64,000 nt of DNA, taken from Chitinophaga silvisoli (GTDB lineage: Bacteria; Bacteroidota; Bacteroidia; Chitinophagales; Chitinophagaceae). Made by a program: the position numbers and the translations under genes. Positions 7,446 to 16,559 of this stretch are shown here, one piece after another; positions within the stretch are counted from its first letter, which is position 1, and every line of letters starts with the position of its first letter. A model generated the notes under the pieces. It was not told the origin of the DNA and ran no database searches. It saw only the letters and a program-made list of their open reading frames with translations. The stretch is taken from positions 310,001-374,000 of the forward strand of contig NZ_QTJV01000010.1 in NCBI RefSeq assembly GCF_003412465.1, written 5' to 3'.

Positions 7446-8417
7446 TTATTTCTTCAACTCACTCGGTGCTATCCCATACTTCTTCCTGAACGCCGCGCTG
7501 AAATGCTGTGGGGACGAGTATCCCAGCTCATAAGCAATCTCTCCCACCGCCTTATTTCCATCTTCCAAAAAACTCCTCGCCACGCCTAAACGATAATCCG
7601 CCAAATACCCAAATACCGTCATATTAAACTCCTCCTTAAACTTCTTTTTCAGCTTAAACTCATTCATCCCCACGATCCTTGACAACTCCGACAAACTCGG
7701 CGGCATCTCCATATTATTAATCAGGTATTCCCGTGCATAATAAATACGCTCCACATCATCCCGCCTATACTGCTGCCGCTCCTGATACTGAAAAGCCTGG
7801 TGCCAGGCATCCGCCTGCAATACCAGCAACTCAATACTCTTCGACAATAAAAACAATTTCTTCAGGTGCCCCGTAAAACTACACTGTATAATCTCCTGCA
7901 ATACCCTTTGTATCGCCGCATTCGTTGGCAATGACTGTAAGCCCATCACCACAGGTCCTCCCTCCAGTAACCGGTCTGCAAACCGCTTCATTGTATCATT
8001 ACTCCCCGCTGTCAATTCCAGGAACGCCGCTCTTGAAAACTCTATACTCAAATTCTCCGCATCCAGCGATTTATTCTCAAACGTATTCATGTACCCATTT
8101 GCATAAATAATATTATGCACCTGCCCCCGCACCTCATACAATGCACCTTCCTGCCTGATCAACGTATGCCCGCTGATATTGAATGAAAGACTGATCGTAT
8201 CCGTTTCATTCTTCCTGGAAAAAGACAGATAGTCGTTGAAGTGATGAACACTATGCCGCATATAAATACCGTCAAACAACCATTGCGTAATGGTAGAATG
8301 AACAGCTGCTGAAGGTAGTATCAAGGTATCCTCCTTTAGCGCTACAGCCTGTAATACATTCGCAGGCCGATCTGGTAAATGAAAAGGAATATCATCCCTC
8401 ATGACGGAACTTTTCAT
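7446..8417 (-). CDS. AraC-family transcriptional regulator (PchR-like layout)
   Basis: A 323-residue regulator with a sensor region of about 220 residues and a C-terminal double HTH. Landmarks are LSELSRIVGMNEFKLKKKFK (first HTH), FGYLADYRLGVARSFLE and GEIAYELGYSSPQHFSAAFR (second HTH), ending KKYGIAPSELKK. The arrangement resembles siderophore-type PchR/YbtA regulators rather than sugar-binding AraC. It is 29 nt downstream of the SRPBCC gene on the same strand, so it probably controls its own operon. The ligand is unknown. Confidence 0.88.
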   Translation of the reverse strand: MKSSVMRDDIPFHLPDRPANVLQAVALKEDTLILPSAAVHSTITQWLFDGIYMRHSVHHFNDYLSFSRKNETDTISLSFNISGHTLIRQEGALYEVRGQVHNIIYANGYMNTFENKSLDAENLSIEFSRAAFLELTAGSNDTMKRFADRLLEGGPVVMGLQSLPTNAAIQRVLQEIIQCSFTGHLKKLFLLSKSIELLVLQADAWHQAFQYQERQQYRRDDVERIYYAREYLINNMEMPPSLSELSRIVGMNEFKLKKKFKEEFNMTVFGYLADYRLGVARSFLEDGNKAVGEIAYELGYSSPQHFSAAFRKKYGIAPSELKK

Positions 8418-8446
8418 GAAAGTAAGATATTCCTCAAAATTAGCCC

Positions 8447-8884
8447 CTACACCAGCTCCCTGATCTTTTCAAGTATACTGCTCCATCCTCCCGCATTAGC
8501 AGCATCCTCATACCTCTTCTCTCCATCCTGCACCTTTGTATAGTCTCCCTGCGTTATCGTCAGCTGCGTCTGATCCCCCATGGGCTCCAGCTTATATGTC
8601 ACCGTCAGATAATTCCAGGGCTCATCCGTGTATTTCGCATTCGGATCAAATACAGAATAAGATAAAAGCGAATAAGGCCGGTTCTCCAGGGCAAACCCCT
8701 TTACAAACACCATTTCCTGCCCCTGGTACTCACCTTTAAAAATCACCGGCTGACCCGGCTGCCAGTCTGTAACCAGGTCACTATTGTACATATATTGCTT
8801 TACATATGCAGGCTCCGTGAGCAAAGCCCAAACCTTCTCAGGACTGGCGTTCAATGTAACTGTGTTCGAGATGATCTTTTCCAT
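8447..8884 (-). CDS. SRPBCC / AHSA1-type START-like protein
   Basis: A 145-residue single-domain protein with the standard AHSA1 pattern: ISNTVTLNASPEKVWALLTEP at the N-terminus, a PVIFKGEYQGQ beta hairpin, LLSYSVFDP, and a C-terminal helix GGWSSILEKIRELV. These small hydrophobic-cavity proteins are soluble. They often pair with HTH regulators as here, with the AraC gene 29 nt downstream. A specific ligand or enzymatic role cannot be assigned. Confidence 0.85.
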   Translation of the reverse strand: MEKIISNTVTLNASPEKVWALLTEPAYVKQYMYNSDLVTDWQPGQPVIFKGEYQGQEMVFVKGFALENRPYSLLSYSVFDPNAKYTDEPWNYLTVTYKLEPMGDQTQLTITQGDYTKVQDGEKRYEDAANAGGWSSILEKIRELV

Positions 8885-9110
8885 ACCCGCAAATGTAGCC
8901 TAAGCCTCAAAAAGGCACTTACATTTAACGGAGTATTATTAGTTATATTAAAAGTTGAAAAGCCCGGCTGGTACCCTGCAGAATTTCTCCGGAAGCCTGC
9001 CGCATGCATAATTAAACCCAAAATGATAAAATAGTTGTATAATTGACAATTAATTTTTCTATCTTAGCCATCGTTCCACGTCTTCGCAATTAAGCTAATG
9101 AAAATTGTAT

Positions 9111-10649
9111 ATGAAAAAGAATCTCACTTTCCTGGTGCTTTTGATGATCATGCATGTTGCAAAGGCACAAACTACTGCCAGCCTGACGGTATCTGGTAAA
9201 TCAGATCACCAGATCAGCCGCCACATCTACGGTCATTTTTCCGAGCACCTCGGCCACTGCATTTATGGTGGTTTCTGGGTAGACTCCTCCCTGAACGTAC
9301 CCAAAAAAGACCGCATCCGCCTCGATGTCGTGGATGCTCTTAAAAAGATCCACATCCCGAACCTCCGCTGGCCCGGTGGCTGCTTTGCAGACGAATACCA
9401 CTGGCGTGACGGTATCGGTAAAAGATCCGATCGCCCTAAAATGGTCAATACCAACTGGGGCGGCGTTACTGAAGACAACTCCTTCGGTACCCACGAGTTC
9501 ATGGAGCTCTGCGAACTCCTGCACACTGAACCCTACATCTCTGCGAACGTAGGTAGCGGCACGGTCGAAGAAATGTCCAAATGGGTTGAATACTTCAACT
9601 TCGACGGCACCAGCCCTATGAGCAAGCTCCGTGCTGAAAACGGTCACCCTGCTCCCTGGAAAGTAGGCTTCTGGGGCGTAGGTAACGAAAGCTGGGGTTG
9701 CGGTGGTAACATGACCCCCGAATTCTATGCCGGCCAGTTCCGCCGCTATGCTACCTATGCCCGCGATTATCCGGGTGCCAGACTGAAAAAAATGGCCAGC
9801 GGTGCCAGCGACTTTGACTACCACTGGACTGAAGTATGTATGAAAGAGATTCCCCTGCACATGATGTGGGGCCTGTCCTTACATTATTACACCATTCCTG
9901 GCGACTGGGGCCACAAAGGTTCCGCTACTAAATTCGACGAAAAAGAATACTTCACCACCATGCGGAAATGCCTGCTCATGGATACACTCGTAACCAAGCA
10001 CTCCGCTGTAATGGATAAATACGATCCTAAAAAGAGCGTAGCCCTGGCTGTAGACGAATGGGGCATCTGGACAGATGTGGAACCAGGTACCAACCCCGGT
10101 TTCCTCTATCAGCAGAACAGCCTCAGAGATGCCCTCATCGCTGCTTCTACACTTAATATCTTCAACAACCATAGTGACCGCGTAAGACTGGCAAACCTGG
10201 CGCAGACTGTCAACGTATTACAGTCCCTGATCCTGACCGACAAGGAAAAACTGCTGCTCACACCTACTTACTATGTCTTTGACTTGTTCCAGGTGCACAT
10301 GGATGCCGCTTACCTGCCTATCCAGCTGAATAGCCCATCCTATACCAATGGCAATGAAAGCATTCCTGCTGTCAATGCCTCCGCATCCAAAGACTCCACC
10401 GGTGCTGTTCACATCTCCTTCGTAAACCTGGATCCTGCTAAAAAGATCACAGTGACTGCGAACCTGAAAGATGTACAATGGAAAACCGTAAGTGGCCAGG
10501 TACTGAGCTCCGGCAAATACACCGACATCAATACCTTCGAAAATCCTAACAAGGTGAAGACTGCCACTTTCAATGGTGCTAAAAAACAGGGTAATGACCT
10601 GGTAGTTGAACTGCCTGCAACTTCTGTAGTAGTAGTTACTTTAAAATAG
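9111..10649 (+). CDS. secreted GH51 alpha-L-arabinofuranosidase
   Basis: A 512-residue glycoside hydrolase releasing alpha-L-arabinofuranose from arabinan or arabinoxylan side chains. The signal peptide ends MHVAKAQ (about residue 20). The catalytic barrel has [15 protein letters not shown], acid/base Glu in [11 protein letters not shown] (about E193), LSLHYY, and the nucleophile in LAVDEWGIW (about E316). A C-terminal beta domain ends [12 protein letters not shown]. The ATG at 9111 is chosen over an in-frame TTG two codons earlier because it starts MKKN before the hydrophobic core. It is monocistronic with its own terminator. Confidence 0.95.
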   Translation: MKKNLTFLVLLMIMHVAKAQTTASLTVSGKSDHQISRHIYGHFSEHLGHCIYGGFWVDSSLNVPKKDRIRLDVVDALKKIHIPNLRWPGGCFADEYHWRDGIGKRSDRPKMVNTNWGGVTEDNSFGTHEFMELCELLHTEPYISANVGSGTVEEMSKWVEYFNFDGTSPMSKLRAENGHPAPWKVGFWGVGNESWGCGGNMTPEFYAGQFRRYATYARDYPGARLKKMASGASDFDYHWTEVCMKEIPLHMMWGLSLHYYTIPGDWGHKGSATKFDEKEYFTTMRKCLLMDTLVTKHSAVMDKYDPKKSVALAVDEWGIWTDVEPGTNPGFLYQQNSLRDALIAASTLNIFNNHSDRVRLANLAQTVNVLQSLILTDKEKLLLTPTYYVFDLFQVHMDAAYLPIQLNSPSYTNGNESIPAVNASASKDSTGAVHISFVNLDPAKKITVTANLKDVQWKTVSGQVLSSGKYTDINTFENPNKVKTATFNGAKKQGNDLVVELPATSVVVVTLK

Positions 10650-10677
10650 ATAAATTATTACGGTACTTTAACAATTT

Positions 10678-10707
10678 AATGCCCCGGAGCACTGCTCCGG
10701 GGCATTA
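10678..10707 (+). terminator. intrinsic terminator after GH51 gene
   Basis: 12-bp arms AATGCCCCGGAGC / GCTCCGGGGCATT around a 2-nt loop plus AC, then an AT-rich run without a long T-tract. Confidence 0.75.
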
Positions 10708-10743
10708 TTATTGCAGCAATATTTGCTTCAAAAACAAATGCTT

Positions 10744-11388
10744 ATGAAGATATTGTTAGTAACCACAACCCACCATCAGCCAGGTAACACAGGTCTATGG
10801 CTTGATACGCTGGCAGCCCCTTACTATGCATTTATCGAAGCCGGTGCCGACGTTCAGGTCGCTTCGCCCAAAGGTGGCAGGGTGACCTTAGATCCAACAG
10901 CAGAGCAACATCACCAGTTATTGGCTGATCAGGACGCTATCTATTGGCTGGAAAATTCGCTGAAACTCTCCGAAGTGAGCGCCGAAAATTACGATTCCAT
11001 CTTTATAGCAGGTGGGAGAGGAGCCATGTGGGATTTGGTGGACAACAAGGAATTGAATGCTTTACTGCAGGACTTCAACAAGGCCCACAAACCCATTGCT
11101 GCTGTTGCACATGGTGTAGCCGGGTTATGTTGTTCAAAAGATAAAAGTGGTATGAGTCTTCTCGCTGGCAGGAATGTTACCGCTATTTCCAATGAAGAAG
11201 AAAAAGGAGAAGTACCTTTCCCACTGGAAACAAGATTGAAAGAAATAGGTGCTGTATTCTATAAAGGGGAAAAGGTGGTCAGTGATGAAAACATTATCAC
11301 AGGCCGGAACGCAGAAGCGGCAGTAGAAACCGCAGAAGCCGTGATAGAACAGTTAGAAAGTAATTATTATGTACATTTTAAGATCTAA
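10744..11388 (+). CDS. DJ-1/PfpI-family protein lacking the catalytic cysteine
   Basis: A 214-residue protein of the Hsp31/type 1 glutamine-amidotransferase-like group. Motifs: MKILLVTTTHHQPGNTGLW, LAAPYYAFIEAGADVQVASP, IFIAGGRGAMWDL, and the nucleophile elbow. The elbow normally reads AVCHG but here reads AAVAHGVAGL, so the reactive Cys (about residue 122) is Ala while the following His is kept. The usual E in GFWLEE is Asp (GLWLDT). Deglycase/glyoxalase chemistry is therefore doubtful, and a binding or chaperone-like role is possible. ATGs at 10738 and 10744 are both usable. Confidence 0.82.
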   Translation: MKILLVTTTHHQPGNTGLWLDTLAAPYYAFIEAGADVQVASPKGGRVTLDPTAEQHHQLLADQDAIYWLENSLKLSEVSAENYDSIFIAGGRGAMWDLVDNKELNALLQDFNKAHKPIAAVAHGVAGLCCSKDKSGMSLLAGRNVTAISNEEEKGEVPFPLETRLKEIGAVFYKGEKVVSDENIITGRNAEAAVETAEAVIEQLESNYYVHFKI

Positions 11389-11413
11389 AAAAAGGGCCGC
11401 AAGGCCCTTTTTT
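11388..11413. terminator. bidirectional terminator between convergent genes
   Basis: AAAAAAGGGCC-GCAA-GGCCCTTTTTT, symmetrical, between the DJ-1 gene (plus) and the DUF4838 gene (minus); it overlaps the stop codon of the former. Confidence 0.9.
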
Positions 11414-11415
11414 AT

Positions 11416-13629
11416 TTAAAGGATATAAACTTCATCAGCACACACCGAAGGCCGCTTCGTCGGCGGCGCTCCCCGCCATCCCGGTACCGAAGCCTGACAC
11501 TGTCCCGTCACCCGTACATACCTTGCCTGCACTGCTGATAAGCCAAACTTGTAGGTATTGATACTGGTAGTATAATCCTCATCCGCAATGGAAGGAGTCC
11601 GCTGCGTTCCTGCCTTTGTGAAATTCACGCCATCTACTGATGTCTCTACCGTAATCGTTGCAGGATTGAAGATATAATGCCTTGGGTCATTTAAAAAATT
11701 AACCTGTAAAGTATTCACCGTCTTCTGCGCACCCAGGTCAATCGTTGCCACCAGGTCCTTTCCATAAATAAACAACCAGTTAATACTAAAATCCTTTGTT
11801 CCCAACAATCCATCCGTCAATGTCCTTTCTCTCTTAGCCGGATATTCATCTGATGGTGGATTCAATAAGGTCACCTTTGCATTATACGCTATGCTATTCA
11901 CCCACTTCTTAGAAAATATAGTATCCCATTCCTGCTGATAAGCATCCGGCGACGCACCGCCTTCTGATAATTCCTTCACACCCGCTACCTTACACTGCGC
12001 CACAAATTTCTTCACCCTTTCCGGCCAGCGCGGATTCACCACAAACCCATCTCCCGATGCCTGCAGATACCCATATTTATCTGTTCCATAGAAGCGGGAT
12101 TGCTGCAACACACAGTATTCAAGTCCCAATCTGGTATTGTACACCCGCTTCAGGTACTCCCCCTCAGCAGCAGCTTCTGCTTTATCCAGGATGGTAGAAT
12201 ATTTATCAATCGCTTCCGGCGATAAATAATTTTTAGCACTGGCTACCGGATTACCATAAATATCCAGTTGCGCCTTAGATGCACTTAATGCATTTACATA
12301 ATCCAGCACTGGTACACCCGCTTTGCCATAATATCCATCAAAGAAATCCTTCGTTATCGCTACTGCATCTGCAGCAGGATCCCATAATAACTTAGCCTGT
12401 AAATAAGCATTATACGCATCCATATCACCATAAGTATCGCCACTTCCCTGTGAGAATACTCCACGTACCTTATGCGCTGTCATGTACAGCAGATTCGGTT
12501 GCAAATTCCTGTAATCAGGAAACGGTGCCAGGTAATTCGTAAACTGCGTTGTATAATCCCACACAAAGAGATGATCTGTCAATGCTCCCCAGCTCTCCAG
12601 GTTCTTCCTGAAATCCGCCGCCGATGGTATCGTACTTAAAGGCTCCTGCCTGTAAGCATCTATACTACTCAGCATGATATATACATTCGAAGCCGGCTTC
12701 GTCTTCAAAGGTGCTTTCGCAGTATATAAATAAGCTAAAGTGGTAAAATGCTGATCAGGAAATTTCGCAGCTACTTTATTGATGAACTGGATCAGGCTCC
12801 CCGATGCACTGCCTTCTTCTTTATTCACCTGACTACACTGATCACAGGTACAAAAACCACCCCCATCTTCTGCTGCAATAGACCAATATAAAGCATCCGG
12901 ATTATCTGCAATGGCTTTACGCAGGTAATCCACCGTCACATTAAATACCCCTTCATTGCTCAGGCACAATTGTGTTGCCTGTCTCTTCCCATCTACCAGC
13001 GCATAATATTCCGGGTGCGTAGCGTAATAAGTCTTAGGTGGCACAATCTTAAAGAAGGAATGTCCCCATAGCCCCCACAAATCTTCAAACCTGTGCAGCT
13101 TATGCCATTCCAGGTATTCATTGTCAAACGCTTCCGGATAATACGTTTCCCGGTATACTAAGGTCGGCTCCTGCTTGTCCATCAACTGTTGTGGTACACT
13201 TACTTCTTTTGTAGCAGGTACCACCGCCGGTCCTTCCGCATATTTCCGTGCACCAAAGTATTTCTCAATCAATGTATATACCCCGTACACCACACCTTTG
13301 CCACTGCCACCTTTGATATACACATCACGCATATCCGCCGCAATCACGAAACCTTCTCCTTTCAATTTACCATAAGAAGTACTATGCTCCGTATTTCCTA
13401 CAAAAATCGCGGCCTGATCTTTCTGATACACATTCTCTTTAATCACCGGCAATGTCATCCCCGTTATCCGCTTCACATAATCCTGCAATACCGTACCTGC
13501 ATGCGTTTCATTCTTCGTAGCTTCCACCGGCAACACAATCACATGTTTCTTCAGGTCTATCCGGGAAACCGAAGACTGACATGAAAACATGGTTAATATT
13601 AATAACAATGACTGCATCATTCTGAACAT
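11416..13629 (-). CDS. DUF4838 lipoprotein with C-terminal F5/8-type domain
   Basis: A 737-residue surface lipoprotein. Signal MFRMMQSLLLILTMFSC ends in a lipobox with Cys17. Residues about 25-150 resemble the N-terminal domain of GH20/GH67 enzymes (VGNTEHS, GEGFVIAADMRDVYIKGG, GVVYGVYTLIEKYFGARKY). The central region carries the DUF4838 pattern (DLWGLWGHSF, CDQCSQVNKEEG, FTTLAYLYT, FVWDYTTQFTNYLAPFPD). The C-terminal 140 residues look like a discoidin fold (TDGLLGTKDFSINW, YVRVTGQCQ). DUF4838 proteins sit in glycan-use loci and are presumed carbohydrate-active. The proximity to the GH51 gene fits this, but no activity can be read. Confidence 0.85.
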   Translation of the reverse strand: MFRMMQSLLLILTMFSCQSSVSRIDLKKHVIVLPVEATKNETHAGTVLQDYVKRITGMTLPVIKENVYQKDQAAIFVGNTEHSTSYGKLKGEGFVIAADMRDVYIKGGSGKGVVYGVYTLIEKYFGARKYAEGPAVVPATKEVSVPQQLMDKQEPTLVYRETYYPEAFDNEYLEWHKLHRFEDLWGLWGHSFFKIVPPKTYYATHPEYYALVDGKRQATQLCLSNEGVFNVTVDYLRKAIADNPDALYWSIAAEDGGGFCTCDQCSQVNKEEGSASGSLIQFINKVAAKFPDQHFTTLAYLYTAKAPLKTKPASNVYIMLSSIDAYRQEPLSTIPSAADFRKNLESWGALTDHLFVWDYTTQFTNYLAPFPDYRNLQPNLLYMTAHKVRGVFSQGSGDTYGDMDAYNAYLQAKLLWDPAADAVAITKDFFDGYYGKAGVPVLDYVNALSASKAQLDIYGNPVASAKNYLSPEAIDKYSTILDKAEAAAEGEYLKRVYNTRLGLEYCVLQQSRFYGTDKYGYLQASGDGFVVNPRWPERVKKFVAQCKVAGVKELSEGGASPDAYQQEWDTIFSKKWVNSIAYNAKVTLLNPPSDEYPAKRERTLTDGLLGTKDFSINWLFIYGKDLVATIDLGAQKTVNTLQVNFLNDPRHYIFNPATITVETSVDGVNFTKAGTQRTPSIADEDYTTSINTYKFGLSAVQARYVRVTGQCQASVPGWRGAPPTKRPSVCADEVYIL

Positions 13630-13651
13630 GAAAATTTAAAATTAGACTGAA

Positions 13652-13682
13652 AGAAAAACTCCCTCCGGATCAGGGAGGGAGT
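13652..13682 (-). terminator. terminator at the end of the exopolysaccharide operon
   Basis: Arms ACTCCCTCC / GGAGGGAGT around a short loop, followed on the minus strand by TTTTTCTTTC, 9 nt beyond the stop of the TPR/barrel gene. Confidence 0.85.
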
Positions 13683-13690
13683 CAGTATAT

Positions 13691-16558
13691 TTAAAACTTA
13701 CGTTGTAAAGTTATATAAAGATCATATTGGTTCTGGTAGTCTGTATCGTTAATCTTCTGATTGATCCAGGTCCCATACACACCTACAGAAGTTCTGTATT
13801 TGAATGTCTTCAGATAACCGGCCCCCACACTCCTTGTCAATAATCCCGCCAGTTTCGGGAACTGTACCAGCCGGCTTCTATCATCCGGCGATGTACCCAG
13901 TCCTGCTACAAACATGATATAATCCTGGCTATGATTCATATAATACCTGCTCGTCAGGTTAAAAGAAGTATAGAAGTTCGGTGAGTCGCTGATGAAATAC
14001 GCCCTGAAGTTTACCCAAAAATCCTTCCATGTTTTCGCTACTGATGCGACACCTGAAATACTGTTTACACTGTCCGCCTTCAGGTAGCGTACACCCAGTT
14101 CACCTTCTATATTGTGCTTAAAGGTTTTGAAGAGGGAATAGGCTACCCTGAACTGCGGGAACACAATACCATTGGAATAGTTCAGCAAACCATAAGAATA
14201 CATCCTGGGTGTATGGTTATAATAGATCTCCGCTTCGCCCATCAGCCCGGTGCCCTGTGTACGGCCTGCATAGTTCAGGCGGGCAGCCCAGGAGCCTCTT
14301 GGAATGTAGTGACGGTATTCCAGTGTGGCAATGTTATATTTCGTAGAAGTGTAATCATAATTGGTATTGAGGTAGTACATACCAAACTGGTTCTTCAGGG
14401 TCTTGCTCTTCAGGTAATCAGCATAATCCTCATTGGCAGGAGTATTCTTCAATACCACCACAGAATCTGCCGCTGCCGATGCGGCGACATATTCCTTCTT
14501 GCTTTCCAGTGTCACAGCACGTTTTTGAATGAATGCATCATTATTGGGATAATAACGGATTCCCTCATTTGCATAGGCCAGCGCACTGTCATATTGCTGC
14601 TTGCCATTCAGCAGGTTGATTGTATATAATAAAGCCATTGAGTCACGTCTGTTCACAGCCAGTACCTGCTTAAATACAGTCAGTGCACTATCCGGCTGGT
14701 TGTTTCGCTGGTAGGCAGTGCCTTCTGCGAGCAATCCATCCGTATAAGCATTTCGGTACTTGACCGTGAAGGGGTAACGTTGCATCAGCTGGTAAGCAAT
14801 GTCGTTTGATTCTGCGTATCGGTGCATAGCCGTCAGTACACCCGCCTTTTTCAGTAGCAGGTCTTTATTGTCAGGATAAAATTTCAATCCCTGGTCTGCA
14901 TACATTAATGCACTATCCGGCTGCCCTACCGCACTTTCCATATTGATCAGGTAGTTGATCGCATCCAGGTTGTTCGGCTGTTCTGCCAGTACAGCCCTGA
15001 ATTGCCCTGCTGCCATATCATATTCTTCTGATTGCATCAGGATCCTGCCGGCTGTCAGGCGCAGGTCTACAAGGTTGGCCTGGTAGCGTTCATCACCCGG
15101 ATTACGTTCCAGCAGTTGCGCTGCAATCCCTGCTGCTTCATCATACTGTCCCATATCCGCCAGTACACTGCTTTTCTTAATCAGGAACCGGGTATTGTTC
15201 GGGTAGGTGGCCAGTGCTTTATCCAATACCTGCAGTGCACGGGCATTATCTTTCTGAATAATGTATGTATTGGCAGTCATGTCCAGTGCTGCTGTATCCT
15301 TTGGATCTGCCTGCAGGGCTTTGGAGAACTCTGACAATGCCAGGTCGTATTGCTGCTGTGACAGGTAATCCCGTCCACTTGCTATTTTCAGGGCCGTATA
15401 CCTGCTTTTCAGGTCAGCGTTACCGGGATTGCTTACACGCAATTTCTCTGCGATTGCTGCCGCTTCTGTGAATTTCCTGTCGCTTTCAAGTACATCCATT
15501 TTCAGTGCCAGCAGGCGTTGATCGTTAGGACTATTCTTCAGGCCACGGTTAATCCATGCCAGTGCTTCGCGATATGCGCCACGTGACATGCTTAAGCCAA
15601 TTACCTTATCCAGTGCCTCACGGTTGCCGGGGTTCTTTTCCAGCACACCCTGATACAATAAGTAAGGGTCAGTATTTGCATACCATGCTGCCGCTTCCAT
15701 GCGCAATGGAGTTTCCATGCTACGTGCCTTGGCATCGTTCGGGAACCGCTTCAGGATCTGTTGCAGGTAAGCAAGTGCACCTGCATAATCATGTGTGTCC
15801 TGCAGCAATCCCAGCTTACGCATCATCAGGTCATAAGAACCCGGATTGGATGCCAGTTCGGCATTGATTTGCTCTATCGCACTGGTATAGCTACCGTTAC
15901 GGATATACATGTTCGTGATAGCCTCTTTTGCCTCCCTGTTATTCGGGTCTATCAGCAGGGCCTTTTCATAATTTTGCTGTGCCAGCAGCTGATTGCCTCT
16001 TACCTGGTAGTAATGGCCTGCCAGCATATAGTGACCGGTATAGGCACGGGTCACGACAGTATCGTCCGAATATTTCTCTAGTAATGAATTTGCATAAATG
16101 CCTCCCTGGAAGAAGTTTTCACTGGCATCCAGGATTCCCAGCTTTTTCAGCATCAGGTCTTTGTCCGCAGGAAAATGGTACAATCCCTCATCTACATAAC
16201 ATGCTGCTTCTTCATACTTCTTTGCACCCAGTTCAATATTGATCGCATACAGGTAGGCATCCCTGTATAGCGGATCTTTAGCCAGAACTGCTTTTACATG
16301 TTTACGTGCTGCATCTGTCTGTCCTGTGAGCATGTAAAGTCTGCCCAGCAGCAATTCCTGGTCGGTAAATTCAGGTCGCTTTGCCAATGCAGCCCTGGAA
16401 AGCTCTATTGCTTTTGCATAATGCTGCGCCTTTGTTTCTTTCACCGCCTCATTATAGAGGTCATCCGCATCAGGGCCTTTCTTGAATAACTGTGCTTCTG
16501 CCTGTAAGGACAGGCAGATCAGGGTACCTGATAGTATATGTTTAAAAAAAGACATCAT
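13691..16558 (-). CDS. TPR-repeat protein with C-terminal outer-membrane barrel (YaiO-like)
   Basis: 955 residues from the ATG at 16558. A signal peptide (FKHILSGTLICLSLQAEAQ) is followed by about 660 residues of TPR-like helical repeats (for example AKAIELSRAALAKRPEF, QNYEKALLIDPNNREA, ALSEFSKALQADPKD). The last 250 residues form beta strands with alternating aromatics (FGMYYLNTNYDYTS, SYGLLNYSNGIVFPQF) ending LYITLQRKF, where a terminal Phe is typical of barrels. This resembles the YaiO family and, in layout, PgaA/BcsC exporters. It starts 1 nt after the GT2 stop, so it is the likely periplasmic guide and outer-membrane pore of the operon. Confidence 0.85.
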   Translation of the reverse strand: MMSFFKHILSGTLICLSLQAEAQLFKKGPDADDLYNEAVKETKAQHYAKAIELSRAALAKRPEFTDQELLLGRLYMLTGQTDAARKHVKAVLAKDPLYRDAYLYAINIELGAKKYEEAACYVDEGLYHFPADKDLMLKKLGILDASENFFQGGIYANSLLEKYSDDTVVTRAYTGHYMLAGHYYQVRGNQLLAQQNYEKALLIDPNNREAKEAITNMYIRNGSYTSAIEQINAELASNPGSYDLMMRKLGLLQDTHDYAGALAYLQQILKRFPNDAKARSMETPLRMEAAAWYANTDPYLLYQGVLEKNPGNREALDKVIGLSMSRGAYREALAWINRGLKNSPNDQRLLALKMDVLESDRKFTEAAAIAEKLRVSNPGNADLKSRYTALKIASGRDYLSQQQYDLALSEFSKALQADPKDTAALDMTANTYIIQKDNARALQVLDKALATYPNNTRFLIKKSSVLADMGQYDEAAGIAAQLLERNPGDERYQANLVDLRLTAGRILMQSEEYDMAAGQFRAVLAEQPNNLDAINYLINMESAVGQPDSALMYADQGLKFYPDNKDLLLKKAGVLTAMHRYAESNDIAYQLMQRYPFTVKYRNAYTDGLLAEGTAYQRNNQPDSALTVFKQVLAVNRRDSMALLYTINLLNGKQQYDSALAYANEGIRYYPNNDAFIQKRAVTLESKKEYVAASAAADSVVVLKNTPANEDYADYLKSKTLKNQFGMYYLNTNYDYTSTKYNIATLEYRHYIPRGSWAARLNYAGRTQGTGLMGEAEIYYNHTPRMYSYGLLNYSNGIVFPQFRVAYSLFKTFKHNIEGELGVRYLKADSVNSISGVASVAKTWKDFWVNFRAYFISDSPNFYTSFNLTSRYYMNHSQDYIMFVAGLGTSPDDRSRLVQFPKLAGLLTRSVGAGYLKTFKYRTSVGVYGTWINQKINDTDYQNQYDLYITLQRKF

Positions 16559-16559
16559 C

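Noticed and set aside
9201-9860. 219-codon minus-strand frame inside the GH51 gene
   Set aside because: Antisense shadow of a strongly conserved enzyme; the translation has no domain pattern.
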